Shown: positions 32,577 through 40,765 of the stretch, one piece after another
How the letters are laid out: each line of letters opens with the position of its first letter
Position numbering within the stretch: the stretch's first letter is position 1
Source of the DNA: an uncultured Oribacterium sp.
Lineage (GTDB): Bacteria; Bacillota; Clostridia; Lachnospirales; Lachnospiraceae
Assembly: GCA_934279105.1 (NCBI GenBank)
Contig: CAKQWR010000002.1
Span: 1-43,661 of the forward strand
DNA length: 43,661 nt
Reading direction: 5' to 3'
Made by a program: the position numbers and the translations under genes
Notes under the pieces: generated by a model
The model's input: only the letters and a program-made list of their open reading frames with translations
Told to the model about the DNA's origin: nothing
Databases searched by the model: none

Positions 32577-33716
32577 ATGAAATTTGATTATAATTTTAAG
32601 CATTATGATTTTCGACTCGTCATCTACATGGTGATTCTGAATATTTTTGGCATTCTGGTCATTCGTTCTGCGGTCAATGCGGCTGATTTCAGGGATGTTC
32701 AGGTCGTTCGTCAGATTATGGGTTCATTTGCAGGACTGGCCATCTGCATTGCACTATCCCTTGTAGACTACCGATGGATCGTGCAGCAGGCGAACCTTAT
32801 TTATCTGTTCTGCGTGCTTCTGCTTGCGGGTGTTCTGGTTTACGGAACAGCCGCGGGTCACGATGCCGTGCGATGGATTCAGCTTCCGGTGCTGGGGCAG
32901 GTACAGCCGGCCGAATTCGTAAAAATCGGTCTTATCATATTCTTCGCAGCGTATTTTCAGCGAGCGAAAGACCAAATCAACCTGCCACACGTCGTATTGA
33001 TGGCGTTTGTATGGTTTATGCTGCCGGTTCTTCTGATTCTTTTACAGCCGAACCTGAGTACCAGTATCATTATCACCATTATTATTGCGGCGATGGTGTT
33101 TGCGTCGAATATCAGTTTTAAGTGGATTCTCGGTGTGCTGCTTGCGATTGTTCCGTTTGCACTGATTTTTGTATATTTGTTTAAATCGGGTCTGTATGAC
33201 CGTATTCCACTTCTTCGAGGGTATCAGGCACAGCGCATACTGACCTTCCTGAACCCTTCTGAGAATACCCAGACCTTTTACCAGCAGTTGTATTCGATGA
33301 TGGCCATCGGTTCCGGTAAGCTGAAAGGAAAAGGACTCTACAACAGCTCGATTTTTTCGGTAAAAAACGGAAATTTCCTCGCAGAGGAGGATAATGATTT
33401 CATCTTCGCTGTCATCGGAGAAGAACTCGGCTTTCGTGGAGCGATGATAATTGTTATATTATTCTTGTTGATTATCATAGAATGTCTTATAATAGCAAAG
33501 AGGGCTAGAAATATAAGTGGACGTTTGATCTGCGTCGGTATGATGGCATGGATCGGTTTTCAGACGTATACGCACATTGCGGTAACAACGGGAATTTTCC
33601 CGAATACCGGTATAACACTTCCTTTTTTCTCGAGAGGCGTAAGTTCACTGGTTTCTGTCTATGCCGGTATGGGCATCGTACTAAATGTAGCATTGCAACG
33701 AAGTGAGCGAGTGTAG
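32577..33716 (+). CDS. rodA: RodA-type SEDS peptidoglycan glycosyltransferase
   Basis: 379-residue polytopic membrane polymerase that extends glycan strands from lipid II with PBP2. About ten membrane helices. Family strings are VLGQVQPAEFVKIGLI, MAIGSGKLKGKGLYNSS and FLAEEDNDFIFAVIGEELG; Asp274 in the last corresponds to the Asp of the TDFIFAV motif that is essential in other SEDS proteins. Two usually strict sites differ: QPDLGT reads QPNLST (Asn159), and SYGGS reads SRGVS. The gap from PBP2 is only 23 bases; minC, minD and minE, which can lie between them in relatives, are absent. Confidence 0.94.
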   Translation: MKFDYNFKHYDFRLVIYMVILNIFGILVIRSAVNAADFRDVQVVRQIMGSFAGLAICIALSLVDYRWIVQQANLIYLFCVLLLAGVLVYGTAAGHDAVRWIQLPVLGQVQPAEFVKIGLIIFFAAYFQRAKDQINLPHVVLMAFVWFMLPVLLILLQPNLSTSIIITIIIAAMVFASNISFKWILGVLLAIVPFALIFVYLFKSGLYDRIPLLRGYQAQRILTFLNPSENTQTFYQQLYSMMAIGSGKLKGKGLYNSSIFSVKNGNFLAEEDNDFIFAVIGEELGFRGAMIIVILFLLIIIECLIIAKRARNISGRLICVGMMAWIGFQTYTHIAVTTGIFPNTGITLPFFSRGVSSLVSVYAGMGIVLNVALQRSERV

Positions 33717-33790
33717 TAGCACCCGTAAACAGATGACGACGCACTTCACTGCTGTAAAACAAGAAAGTATCGATCAGAGAGGTCTTAATA

Positions 33791-34180
33791 ATGAATGTCG
33801 GATTAATTGCACATGATTCAAAGAAGAAACTGATGCAGAATTTCTGCATCGCATACCGTGGCATCCTTAGTAAGCATGAGCTGTATGCGACCGGAACCAC
33901 AGGTCTTCTCATCGAGGAGGTTACGAATCTTCGGATTCATAAATTCCTGCCAGGTGAAACGGGTGGCGCTCGACAGCTGGCATCTCAGATTGAACAGGGA
34001 AATCTGGATATGGTTATTTTCCTGCGTGATCCATTACATGTAAAGGCACAGGAACCGGAAGTCAATTCAGTTGTCCGTCTTTGCGATACTTATAATATTC
34101 CGATCGCAACGAATCTTGCGACGGCAGAGCTGCTGATCAAGGCGCTGGAGCGTGGCGATCTCGAGTGGCGAAATATCTGA
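33791..34180 (+). CDS. mgsA: Methylglyoxal-synthase-like protein, catalytic Asp replaced
   Basis: 129 residues, MGS-like fold: MNVGLIAHDSKKK, YATGTTGLLIEEVT (phosphate loop) and VIFLRDPL, then IPIATNLATAELLI. Aligned to E. coli MgsA with a constant offset of 11, His19 and Asp91 are kept (His8 and Asp80), but the proposed catalytic base Asp71 is Ala60 (GGARQ for GGDQQ), His98 is Gln87 and Asp101 is Glu90. The enzyme normally converts dihydroxyacetone phosphate to methylglyoxal; activity here is doubtful. The position after rodA is conserved in Lachnospiraceae. GAGAGG at 33777-33782 precedes ATG 33791. Confidence 0.88.
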   Translation: MNVGLIAHDSKKKLMQNFCIAYRGILSKHELYATGTTGLLIEEVTNLRIHKFLPGETGGARQLASQIEQGNLDMVIFLRDPLHVKAQEPEVNSVVRLCDTYNIPIATNLATAELLIKALERGDLEWRNI

Positions 34181-34251
34181 TCCGAAGTATCGGAAGCGAC
34201 AGAGTGCTTTGTCGTTCCGAGAGAAGTGATGAGAGGGGATTTACAAAAAAT

Positions 34252-35283
34252 ATGCAGAAAAAAGCAACATACTGCAGCATGAATACATCCGGAGGGAGCT
34301 TCCTGAGAAGACTCCTTCCGGTTCTTTTATGTCTGCTCTTTATGATGACACTTGCCGGATGCGGTCGAAGAAAACTCGAACATGCGTATGATATTCGCAT
34401 GGGATTGACGCGTATGAATGCGGTCAGTGTTACAGATGTTTCCGGTAAGCATGCGGATGGTTTCTCGAAGGGGCTGGCACTGCCGGATGCGAAGCAGGCG
34501 GTCAATGCGGACGGAATCACGGCAGAGGCTGCACTTCTTGTCTCAAATGAGGGAGATAATCCACAGGTTCTGGTATCGAAAAATCCTTATGTACGGACCT
34601 ATCCTGCAAGTATCACGAAAATCATGACCGCACTTGTCTGTCTTCAGAATGTAGAGGATCTGCAGCAGGAATATACCGTGTCTCAGAATTCGAACATCAG
34701 TGTTTCCGGATCCTCCATGGCCTTCATCCATCCAGGTGAAACGTTGACCATCGAAGAACTTCTTTATGGTATGCTGCTGCCATCCGGTAATGATGCAGCC
34801 GTTGCAGTTGCTGAAGCGACCGCCGGATCTGTGGATGCCTTCGTTCGGATGATGAATGAAACTGCTATGAAAATCGGCGCGACAGGTACGCATTTTGTAA
34901 ATGTAAATGGACTGCCGGACGAAAATCATTACATGACACCGTATGATATTTATCTGACCTTGCATGCAGCGCTGCAGTATGATACCTTCCGCGAAATCGT
35001 TGGAAGCATCCACTATACACCGGAGTATAAGGATGCGAATGGCATGCCGAAGAAGCAGGAGTGGACCACATCCAACAAATTTCTGCTCGGAGAAGTTGCT
35101 GCTCCGGATGGTTTAAAGGTTCTCGGCGGAAAGACCGGAACGACGAAGGCGGCAGGGTACTGTCTTACCATCGCATGTGAAAAGGAAACGACCGGGGAAG
35201 AGTTTATAAGTACGGTTATGAAGGCGAAGACAAAAGATGATCTCTACTGGAACATGACCGAACTTCTCGGAAAAATCCATTAA
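34252..35283 (+). CDS. Lipoprotein D-alanyl-D-alanine carboxypeptidase (PBP5/DacA-like)
   Basis: Removes the terminal D-Ala from peptidoglycan stems. 343 residues from ATG 34252. The N-terminus has a signal helix ending in a lipobox, LAGC, so the enzyme should be lipid-anchored outside the membrane. Active-site motifs are Ser120-Ile-Thr-Lys123, Ser178-Gly-Asn180 and Lys294-Thr-Gly296. The PBP5 C-terminal beta domain and amphipathic helix appear to be missing, replaced in function by the lipid anchor. GAGAGGGG at 34231-34238 is 13 bases before ATG 34252, rather far; ATG 34279 is possible. A longer frame back to 34165 overlaps mgsA but has no signal sequence. Confidence 0.92.
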   Translation: MQKKATYCSMNTSGGSFLRRLLPVLLCLLFMMTLAGCGRRKLEHAYDIRMGLTRMNAVSVTDVSGKHADGFSKGLALPDAKQAVNADGITAEAALLVSNEGDNPQVLVSKNPYVRTYPASITKIMTALVCLQNVEDLQQEYTVSQNSNISVSGSSMAFIHPGETLTIEELLYGMLLPSGNDAAVAVAEATAGSVDAFVRMMNETAMKIGATGTHFVNVNGLPDENHYMTPYDIYLTLHAALQYDTFREIVGSIHYTPEYKDANGMPKKQEWTTSNKFLLGEVAAPDGLKVLGGKTGTTKAAGYCLTIACEKETTGEEFISTVMKAKTKDDLYWNMTELLGKIH

Positions 35284-35403
35284 AATAGTGTCGGCTTTCA
35301 GGGCTGTTTTTCTACGATATGTTCTGATTTTCAGGGGCTTTTATTATCTCGTGAAGAGCATTTTTTTATACTCTTTTCATACCTCATGATCTGTGATTGC
35401 TCC

Positions 35404-35432
35404 TTGAATTAGACCCTCGAATGAGATATACT
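35404..35432 (+). promoter_or_regulatory. Promoter of the small P-loop gene
   Basis: TTGAAT (35404-35409), 17-base spacer, TATACT (35427-35432). It lies in a 179-base gap after the carboxypeptidase gene. The gap also has T-rich runs and small hairpins, but I see no convincing terminator. Confidence 0.75.
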
Positions 35433-35462
35433 TAAGCCACAAAAGTTAGGAGGTACTTGACT

Positions 35463-35882
35463 ATGGTACAGTTGATTGTAGGCAAGAGAGGCAAAGGTAA
35501 GACTAAGCAGCTTCTTGATAAGGCAAACTCAGTAGTGAAGGAAGCAAACGGCAGCGTTGATTTCCTTGATAAGTCGGCACAGCATATGTATGAGCTCAGT
35601 AATAAGATCCGTCTTATTAACGTGAACGAGTTCCCAATCGATTCCGAAGATGCGTTCATCGGCTTCGTGAGCGGTATTATTTCTCAGGATCATGATCTTG
35701 AGTACATGTTCCTTGATAGCTTCCTTAAGCTTTCTTCTCTTGAGGGCGCAGACATCACAAACTGCATCAAGCGTTTAGAAGATCTCGGCGATAAGTACAA
35801 GGTTACCTTCGTACTGAGCGTATCGATGGATGCCGAGGAGCTTCCTGACAGCGTTAAGAAGGATGTAGCAATCGCGCTTTAA
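35463..35882 (+). CDS. Small P-loop protein of unknown function ('PilT-like' in some annotations)
   Basis: 139 residues. It opens with MVQLIVGKRGKGKTKQLL, a Walker A (GKRGKGKT) at residues 7-14, and has the hydrophobic strand-Asp pattern YMFLDSFLK near residue 82 that may serve as a Walker B. The rest is alpha/beta, with VTFVLSVSMDAEELP near the C-terminus. Homologues I recall in Lachnospiraceae are of the same size and sometimes called twitching-motility protein PilT, though nothing else links it to pili. ATG 35463 has a perfect AGGAGGT eight bases upstream and a good promoter, so it is probably well expressed. The adaptor gene follows 13 bases later. Function unknown. Confidence 0.85.
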   Translation: MVQLIVGKRGKGKTKQLLDKANSVVKEANGSVDFLDKSAQHMYELSNKIRLINVNEFPIDSEDAFIGFVSGIISQDHDLEYMFLDSFLKLSSLEGADITNCIKRLEDLGDKYKVTFVLSVSMDAEELPDSVKKDVAIAL

Positions 35883-35895
35883 TCCACAGTTAACA

Positions 35896-37335
35896 ATGGC
35901 CGGTAAAAAGCAACAAATATCTACAGCTAAATACAGGAGACCATTTCAATTCAATGTAGGGATGATAATCTTCGCGATTATCTTTCTCTACATTGTTTTT
36001 AGTGTGTACTCATATGTCTCCAGAGATCAGATTCGATACTATGAGGTTCAGAAGGGCGGAATCGTCCGAGAACAGCAGTATACAGGTATCGCGATACGTC
36101 AGGAGCAGGCGGTGAATGCGACCAGCTCCGGTTACGTACATTACTATATTCAGGATGGGCGTAGAGTGGCCGTCGGAAGTGATGTGTATACCATTGATGA
36201 GACGGGTGCGCTTCAGTCGTATCTGAAAGAACATCCGGAACTGACGACCGAAATGTCGAGTGAACAGATTTCAGATATCCGTTATCGTTTATCTCAGTTT
36301 TCGCAGTCCTTAAAAAACAGTAATTTTTCATCGCTTTATAATACAAAGTATTCTCTTGACGCGTCGGCACTTGAATATTCCAGTGTGGCAAATGCCCAGG
36401 ATCTGGATGAAGTGCTTCAGAAACTTGGCATCAATTATGTTCGGGTGAGCGCAGATCAGGCCGGCGTGGTGTCGTATGCCATCGATGGCTATGAATCTTT
36501 GACATCAGATCAAGTAACCTCGGATCTTTTCACGATGAACGGTTATAAGCGAAACATTACAAAGCCGGGTGCGCTTATGGAAAGCGGACAGCCAATCTAT
36601 AAGCTGATCAGCAGCGAAGAGTGGAGTCTGGTTTTTCCGGTGGATGAAGAGAATAAGGCGAAGTATCAGGATATAAAAAAAGTCAAAGTACATTTCACAG
36701 AATCAGATCTTACGGTGAATGCAAAGCTTCATATATTAACCGGAAAAGATGGCAACAGCTATGGACAGCTGGATTTCACAGAGCTGATGGAACAGTTTTG
36801 CGATGAACGTTTTATTCAGTTTAATATCGTAACAAATGATCAGAAGGGCTTGAAAATTCCGGTGACAGCTGTCACAGAAAAAGACTTTTACATCGTTCCG
36901 AAGGCATATAAAACGACCGGACCGGAAGGCAACACGGGCTTTTATCGGGAAACGGTGGCGCAGGATGGCTCCGGTGCTTCGACTGAATTTGTGCCGACGG
37001 ATATTTATCGAATCGATGATCAGTATTGCTATCTGAGTATTCCGGACGAAAACGATTCAACATCCATCCGTACCAATGACATACTTGTACGCCCGGAGGG
37101 TGTAGCAAGTGGTCAGCTGGATTCTACGACGACCTATCCTGTGGGACCGGTGAAATCACTGAAGGGTGTATATAACATAAATCGTGGTTACTGCATCTTC
37201 CGGCAAATCGTACCGATCGAGCAGAATAATGAGTACATTATCGTAGAAGAGAATACAGACTATGGTATTTCTGTTTATGACCATATCGTATTAAATGCCG
37301 CACTTGTCAAGGATGGGCAGCTGGTGTATCAGTAA
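35896..37335 (+). CDS. HlyD-family membrane-fusion/adaptor-like protein
   Basis: 479 residues. A polar N-terminus, one membrane helix at about 20-40 (FNVGMIIFAIIFLYIVFSVYSY), then an extracytoplasmic region. The start of that region has the biotinyl-lipoyl-like pattern seen in HlyD adaptors (VNATSSGYVHYYIQDGRRVAVGSDVYTI). A helical stretch at about 110-170 and beta-rich segments follow, including IVPIEQNNEYIIVEENTDYGISVYDHIVLNA. No ABC or RND transporter gene is beside it. Position before sepF is conserved in Lachnospiraceae, suggesting a link with division or the envelope. Only a weak ribosome site precedes ATG 35896. Confidence 0.82.
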   Translation: MAGKKQQISTAKYRRPFQFNVGMIIFAIIFLYIVFSVYSYVSRDQIRYYEVQKGGIVREQQYTGIAIRQEQAVNATSSGYVHYYIQDGRRVAVGSDVYTIDETGALQSYLKEHPELTTEMSSEQISDIRYRLSQFSQSLKNSNFSSLYNTKYSLDASALEYSSVANAQDLDEVLQKLGINYVRVSADQAGVVSYAIDGYESLTSDQVTSDLFTMNGYKRNITKPGALMESGQPIYKLISSEEWSLVFPVDEENKAKYQDIKKVKVHFTESDLTVNAKLHILTGKDGNSYGQLDFTELMEQFCDERFIQFNIVTNDQKGLKIPVTAVTEKDFYIVPKAYKTTGPEGNTGFYRETVAQDGSGASTEFVPTDIYRIDDQYCYLSIPDENDSTSIRTNDILVRPEGVASGQLDSTTTYPVGPVKSLKGVYNINRGYCIFRQIVPIEQNNEYIIVEENTDYGISVYDHIVLNAALVKDGQLVYQ

Positions 37336-37383
37336 AGAGTGAATCATATGTTCTGCGTTTGTGAAATCGAATACAGTCCGTCA

Positions 37384-37410
37384 TAGTAAAGTTTTGCAAA
37401 AATTACACTA
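37384..37410. other. Palindrome upstream of the sepF promoter
   Basis: Bases 37384-37410 fold as TAGTAA, TTTTGCAAAA and TTAC..TA with small bulges. The 13-base core AAGTTTTGCAAAA (37389-37401) also occurs at 43500-43512 just upstream of the rplU promoter. A second hairpin follows at 37415-37434 (GTGTTC..GAACAC). Could be an operator or a weak transcription stop after the adaptor gene. Confidence 0.4.
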
Positions 37411-37447
37411 TTCTGTGTTCCGTTCTTCGAACACGACGCAGATTCGG

Positions 37448-37475
37448 TTGACAAGCATAGGAAATTGTATAAAAT
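37448..37475 (+). promoter_or_regulatory. sepF promoter
   Basis: TTGACA (37448-37453), 16-base spacer, TAAAAT (37470-37475). The next 52 bases lead to sepF, with a G-rich ribosome site (GGGGGAT) before ATG 37528. Confidence 0.75.
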
Positions 37476-37527
37476 AGACGCTATACTATGAATAGTAGGG
37501 AAACTGTGTATACACGGGGGATATAAA

Positions 37528-38058
37528 ATGAGCTTTATCAGTAATATTATGAAATCCATGCACATCGATCAGGATGATGATTACAATCTTGACGATGATT
37601 ACAATTATGATGATGACTATGATGAGGAGCCACAGCGTGGTAACGGTATCTTCAGCAGAGCAAAGTCACAGGATGCGGATGATGAGTCTGCGGATGATCG
37701 TCCATTAAAGCCGACCTTATTCTCCAGAAAGTCTCAGGCACAGCCACAGCAGCTTCATAGAGGAATGGAAGTAACGATGATCAAGCCGACGTCGATGGAT
37801 GACTCCAGAGAAATCTGTGATTATCTTCTTCAGGGGAAGGCAGTTGTTCTGAATATGGAAGGCCTTCATATGGAAATCGCACAGCGTATCATCGATTTCA
37901 CGTCGGGTGCAGCATATTCGCTGGAAGGCAATCTTCAGAAGATTTCAAATTACATTTTCATCGCAACGCCACCAAATGTAGAGCTTTCCGGTGATTTCCA
38001 GAATATTCTGGCAGCCAATACGGATGTAAATATTAATGGTTTAAATCTTCGCGTTTAA
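37528..38058 (+). CDS. sepF: Cell-division protein SepF
   Basis: Membrane-tethering partner of FtsZ in Firmicutes. 176 residues. The N-terminal MSFISNIMKSMHI is the amphipathic membrane-binding helix; a very acidic linker rich in Asp and Tyr spans about 15-35; the globular domain runs from MEVTMIKPTSMDDSREI through VVLNMEGLHMEIAQRIIDFTSGAAYSL to LQKISNYIFIATPPNVELSG. Transcribed from its own promoter. ylmE/yggS, ylmG/ylmH and divIVA, often its neighbours, are not present; aroB follows instead. Confidence 0.95.
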   Translation: MSFISNIMKSMHIDQDDDYNLDDDYNYDDDYDEEPQRGNGIFSRAKSQDADDESADDRPLKPTLFSRKSQAQPQQLHRGMEVTMIKPTSMDDSREICDYLLQGKAVVLNMEGLHMEIAQRIIDFTSGAAYSLEGNLQKISNYIFIATPPNVELSGDFQNILAANTDVNINGLNLRV

Positions 38059-38072
38059 TATGAATTTCTTCC

Positions 38073-38112
38073 GCCGCAGGGTGTACGGGGTTTGTCCGGT
38101 ACGCTCTGCGGC
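38073..38112 (+). terminator. Hairpin terminator after sepF
   Basis: GCCGCAGGGTGTAC pairs with GTACGCTCTGCGGC between 38073 and 38112, with two mismatches and a G-rich loop, followed by TTTCTCTATG. A TCATGA-TTT-TCATGA repeat lies further on at 38132-38146. Confidence 0.75.
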
Positions 38113-38203
38113 TTTCTCTATGTCATAACTGTCATGATTTTCATGAGCTGTATTTTAGGCTTTTGATATGGTAAAATGTAAAAAGTTTTTGGGAGGTGAT
38201 GAG

Positions 38204-39295
38204 ATGGCGAAACAGCTGGATGTGACATTTCATGGTGATTTTTCTTATCATATTTATATAGAAGAGAGCTTTGCCGGGCTGAAGGATGCAGTAGATGAGC
38301 TGCGGCTTTCGGAGCGACGCGCCCTGATTGTGACGGATGAGCATGTGGCACCGCTGTATCTGGAGACCGTATCAGAGATACTGAAGCCATGCTTCTCCGA
38401 GGTTCATGAGCTGGTGCTGGCATCCGGCGAGGAGCATAAAAACACGGATTCCATCGCAGAAATCTATGAGGCAGCAGTGGAAGCAAATTTTGATCGGAAT
38501 GATGTGTTTGTTGCGCTGGGTGGTGGTGTCATCGGTGATATGACGGGATTTGCGGCGGCAACATATATGCGTGGGATCCGTTTTATTCAGATACCGACGA
38601 CGCTTCTGGCACAGGTGGATAGTTCCATCGGCGGAAAGACCGGTGTTGATTTCCGTGCCTATAAAAATATGGTCGGGGCTTTTCATATGCCGTCGCTTGT
38701 ATACAGCAATGTTGCGACGCTGAAATCACTGGATGCGATTCAGTACGCATCGGGTATGGGCGAAGTAATCAAGCATGCCCTCATTAAGAGCCGAGATTAC
38801 TTTGAATATCTTGATGCTCATAAGGCTGAGCTTCAGATGCGCGATATAGCAGTGCTGACGGAAACCGTGTACCAGAGTAATCTCATCAAGCGTGCAGTGG
38901 TAGAAATCGATCCGACCGAGAAGGGTGAACGGCAGCTTCTGAATTTCGGTCATACGCTGGGCCATGCCATTGAGAAATGCTCGAATTTCTCATATAGTCA
39001 CGGTCAGTGTGTAGCCTTCGGTTGTCTCGCGGCGATGAAGATTTCCGGAACCCTGAATGAAGCTGAGGTCGATCGCATTGCCCAGCTCATGCATGCAGTA
39101 GGGATCGAGACAGACTGCAAGCCGATGAATAAAGAAGAAATTCTGATGGCAACCAGGAAGGATAAGAAAATGGATCATGGCCATGTGCGTTTTATACTGC
39201 TTCATCATCTGGGGGAAGCGTACATCGATCATGCCGTTTCAGATGCCCAGATGCTTGAGGGGCTTCGTGCGATTATGAATCAGGATGGAGAGTGA
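38204..39295 (+). CDS. aroB: 3-dehydroquinate synthase
   Basis: Second step of the shikimate pathway: DAHP to 3-dehydroquinate, using NAD and a divalent metal. 363 residues, normal for AroB. Visible are ALGGGVIGDMTGFAAATYMRG (NAD-binding), PTTLLAQVDSSIGGKTGVD and KNMVGAF, and the metal ligands Glu in GEVIKHAL, His in FGHTLGHAIE and His in YSHGQCVAFG. GGGAGGTG at 38191-38198 fixes ATG 38204; an in-frame ATG at 38168 falls in a region reading KCKKFLGG and lacks support. A possible weak promoter (-10 TAAAAT at about 38172) precedes it. No other aro genes are in the window. Confidence 0.97.
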   Translation: MAKQLDVTFHGDFSYHIYIEESFAGLKDAVDELRLSERRALIVTDEHVAPLYLETVSEILKPCFSEVHELVLASGEEHKNTDSIAEIYEAAVEANFDRNDVFVALGGGVIGDMTGFAAATYMRGIRFIQIPTTLLAQVDSSIGGKTGVDFRAYKNMVGAFHMPSLVYSNVATLKSLDAIQYASGMGEVIKHALIKSRDYFEYLDAHKAELQMRDIAVLTETVYQSNLIKRAVVEIDPTEKGERQLLNFGHTLGHAIEKCSNFSYSHGQCVAFGCLAAMKISGTLNEAEVDRIAQLMHAVGIETDCKPMNKEEILMATRKDKKMDHGHVRFILLHHLGEAYIDHAVSDAQMLEGLRAIMNQDGE

Positions 39296-39297
39296 AG

Positions 39298-39804
39298 ATG
39301 AAGCTGAATACGAAACGTTGGAGTATATTTCTGGCAGTTGCCTTCGTGTTGGTTTATTTCGACCAGTTTACGAAACAACTTGCAGTTCAGCATCTGATGG
39401 GTGCGGACAGAATCCCGATTATCAAACATGTGCTGTATCTCCTGTACATCGAAAACCGTGGTGCAGCGTTCGGCAGCCTTCAGGGAGCACAGGGATTTTT
39501 TTATGCCATTACGGTCATCGTGTTATGCGGTATTCTATATGTGGTGCATCGAATTCCACAGAACGACCGGCATTTCTTTCCTCTGCTTGTCGTTTGTGAG
39601 ATGATCTTTTCAGGGGCCATCGGTAATTTCGTCGATCGGCTTCTTCATCAGTATGTTGTTGACTTTATTTATTTCAGCCCGATTGATTTTCCGGTGTTCA
39701 ATGTTGCCGACATTTACGTAACCGTGGGCTGTTTTCTGATGGTCGTGCTGTTCCTTTTCTATTATAAAGATGAGGAACTCGTTTTTCTTCATAAAAAGGG
39801 ATAG
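39298..39804 (+). CDS. lspA: Lipoprotein signal peptidase (SPase II)
   Basis: Aspartic peptidase that removes lipoprotein signal peptides after lipid attachment, such as that of the carboxypeptidase at 34252. 168 residues with four membrane helices. Catalytic Asp113 lies in GNFVDRLL and Asp138 in FNVADIYV; ENRGAAFGSL is the other conserved block. ATG 39298 is 2 bases past the aroB stop and 8 bases after GGAG; GTG 39292 would overlap aroB and sit too near the ribosome site. Coupled to rluD 7 bases downstream. Confidence 0.96.
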   Translation: MKLNTKRWSIFLAVAFVLVYFDQFTKQLAVQHLMGADRIPIIKHVLYLLYIENRGAAFGSLQGAQGFFYAITVIVLCGILYVVHRIPQNDRHFFPLLVVCEMIFSGAIGNFVDRLLHQYVVDFIYFSPIDFPVFNVADIYVTVGCFLMVVLFLFYYKDEELVFLHKKG

Positions 39805-39811
39805 GAGGGAT

Positions 39812-40741
39812 ATGAGAGAAATCCAGGTACCGGCGGAAGTTTGTCCGGTTCGTATCGATCAGTTTCTGGCGACGCTGGAAGAACCGGAAATTTCCAGAAG
39901 TTACGCGGCGAAGCTCCTGAAGGAAGAGCGTATTCTTCTTAATGAGAGACCGGCGAAGGCAAGTACGAAACTGAAAGTTGGAGATATACTTTCGCTGGAT
40001 ATTCCGGAACCGGTACCACTTGATGTGGAGCCGGAAGATATCCCGCTTGACATTCGATATGAAGATGAGGATGTTCTGATCATTAATAAGCCCAAAGGTA
40101 TGGTCGTCCACCCTGCAGCCGGTCATGCACAGGGAACGCTGGTAAATGCTGTAATGCATCATTGTGGTTCAGAGCTTAGCTCCATCAACGGCGTGATGCG
40201 TCCCGGGATCGTACATCGTATCGATATGAATACGACAGGGCTTCTGGTAGTATGTAAAAATGATCAGGCGCATAAGTCGCTTGCAGAACAGCTAAAGGTG
40301 CATTCGATCACACGACGTTATGTTGCCATCGTGATTGGTAATGTAAAAGAAGACGATGGGACCATCGACGCACCACTTGGCCGTTCGAAAAAAGACCGTA
40401 AGAAACAGGCCATCGATGAGTTAAATGGACGGCCTGCAATTACACATTACCATGTACTTGAGCGTTTCGGCAGTGCGTATACGCTGGTTCAGTGCACACT
40501 CGAGACAGGACGGACGCATCAGATTCGTGTGCATATGGCATCCATCGGACATCCTCTGCTCGGAGATGATGTTTACGGACCGAAGAAGTGCCCGTTTGAT
40601 CTGGAAGGGCAGTGCCTTCATGCCCAGGTACTCGGGTTCGTTCATCCACGTACGGGAGAATATGTTGAATTTCAGGCCGAATACCCTGCGTATTTTGATG
40701 AGCTGATAAAAAAGCTTAGAATGAAATTCAGTAAAAATTAA
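39812..40741 (+). CDS. RluD-type 23S rRNA pseudouridine synthase
   Basis: Isomerises uridines in 23S rRNA. 309 residues. An N-terminal S4-like domain (RIDQFLATLEE...SRSYAAKLLKEERILLN) leads into the RluA/RluD catalytic domain: INKPKGMVVHPAAGHAQGTLVNA, the catalytic Asp138 in HRIDMNTTGLLVV, YVAIVIG and TLETGRTHQIRVHMASIGHPLLGD. ATG 39812 is preceded by TAGGAGGG (39803-39809), which overlaps the lspA stop. lspA followed by rluD is a very common Firmicute pair. RluD and related enzymes (RluA/RluC) share these motifs, so the exact target uridines are inferred. Confidence 0.93.
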   Translation: MREIQVPAEVCPVRIDQFLATLEEPEISRSYAAKLLKEERILLNERPAKASTKLKVGDILSLDIPEPVPLDVEPEDIPLDIRYEDEDVLIINKPKGMVVHPAAGHAQGTLVNAVMHHCGSELSSINGVMRPGIVHRIDMNTTGLLVVCKNDQAHKSLAEQLKVHSITRRYVAIVIGNVKEDDGTIDAPLGRSKKDRKKQAIDELNGRPAITHYHVLERFGSAYTLVQCTLETGRTHQIRVHMASIGHPLLGDDVYGPKKCPFDLEGQCLHAQVLGFVHPRTGEYVEFQAEYPAYFDELIKKLRMKFSKN

Positions 40742-40765
40742 AATTTCAGAACCTGCTCATGTGCT

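Noticed and set aside
34165..34251. Upstream extension of the carboxypeptidase gene overlapping mgsA
   Set aside because: The added residues hide the lipoprotein signal sequence, which must be near the N-terminus; ATG 34252 with GAGAGGGG upstream is better.
38132..38146. TCATGA-TTT-TCATGA as an operator for aroB
   Set aside because: The repeat is short and built from a self-complementary hexamer, no second copy was found, and no promoter clearly overlaps it.
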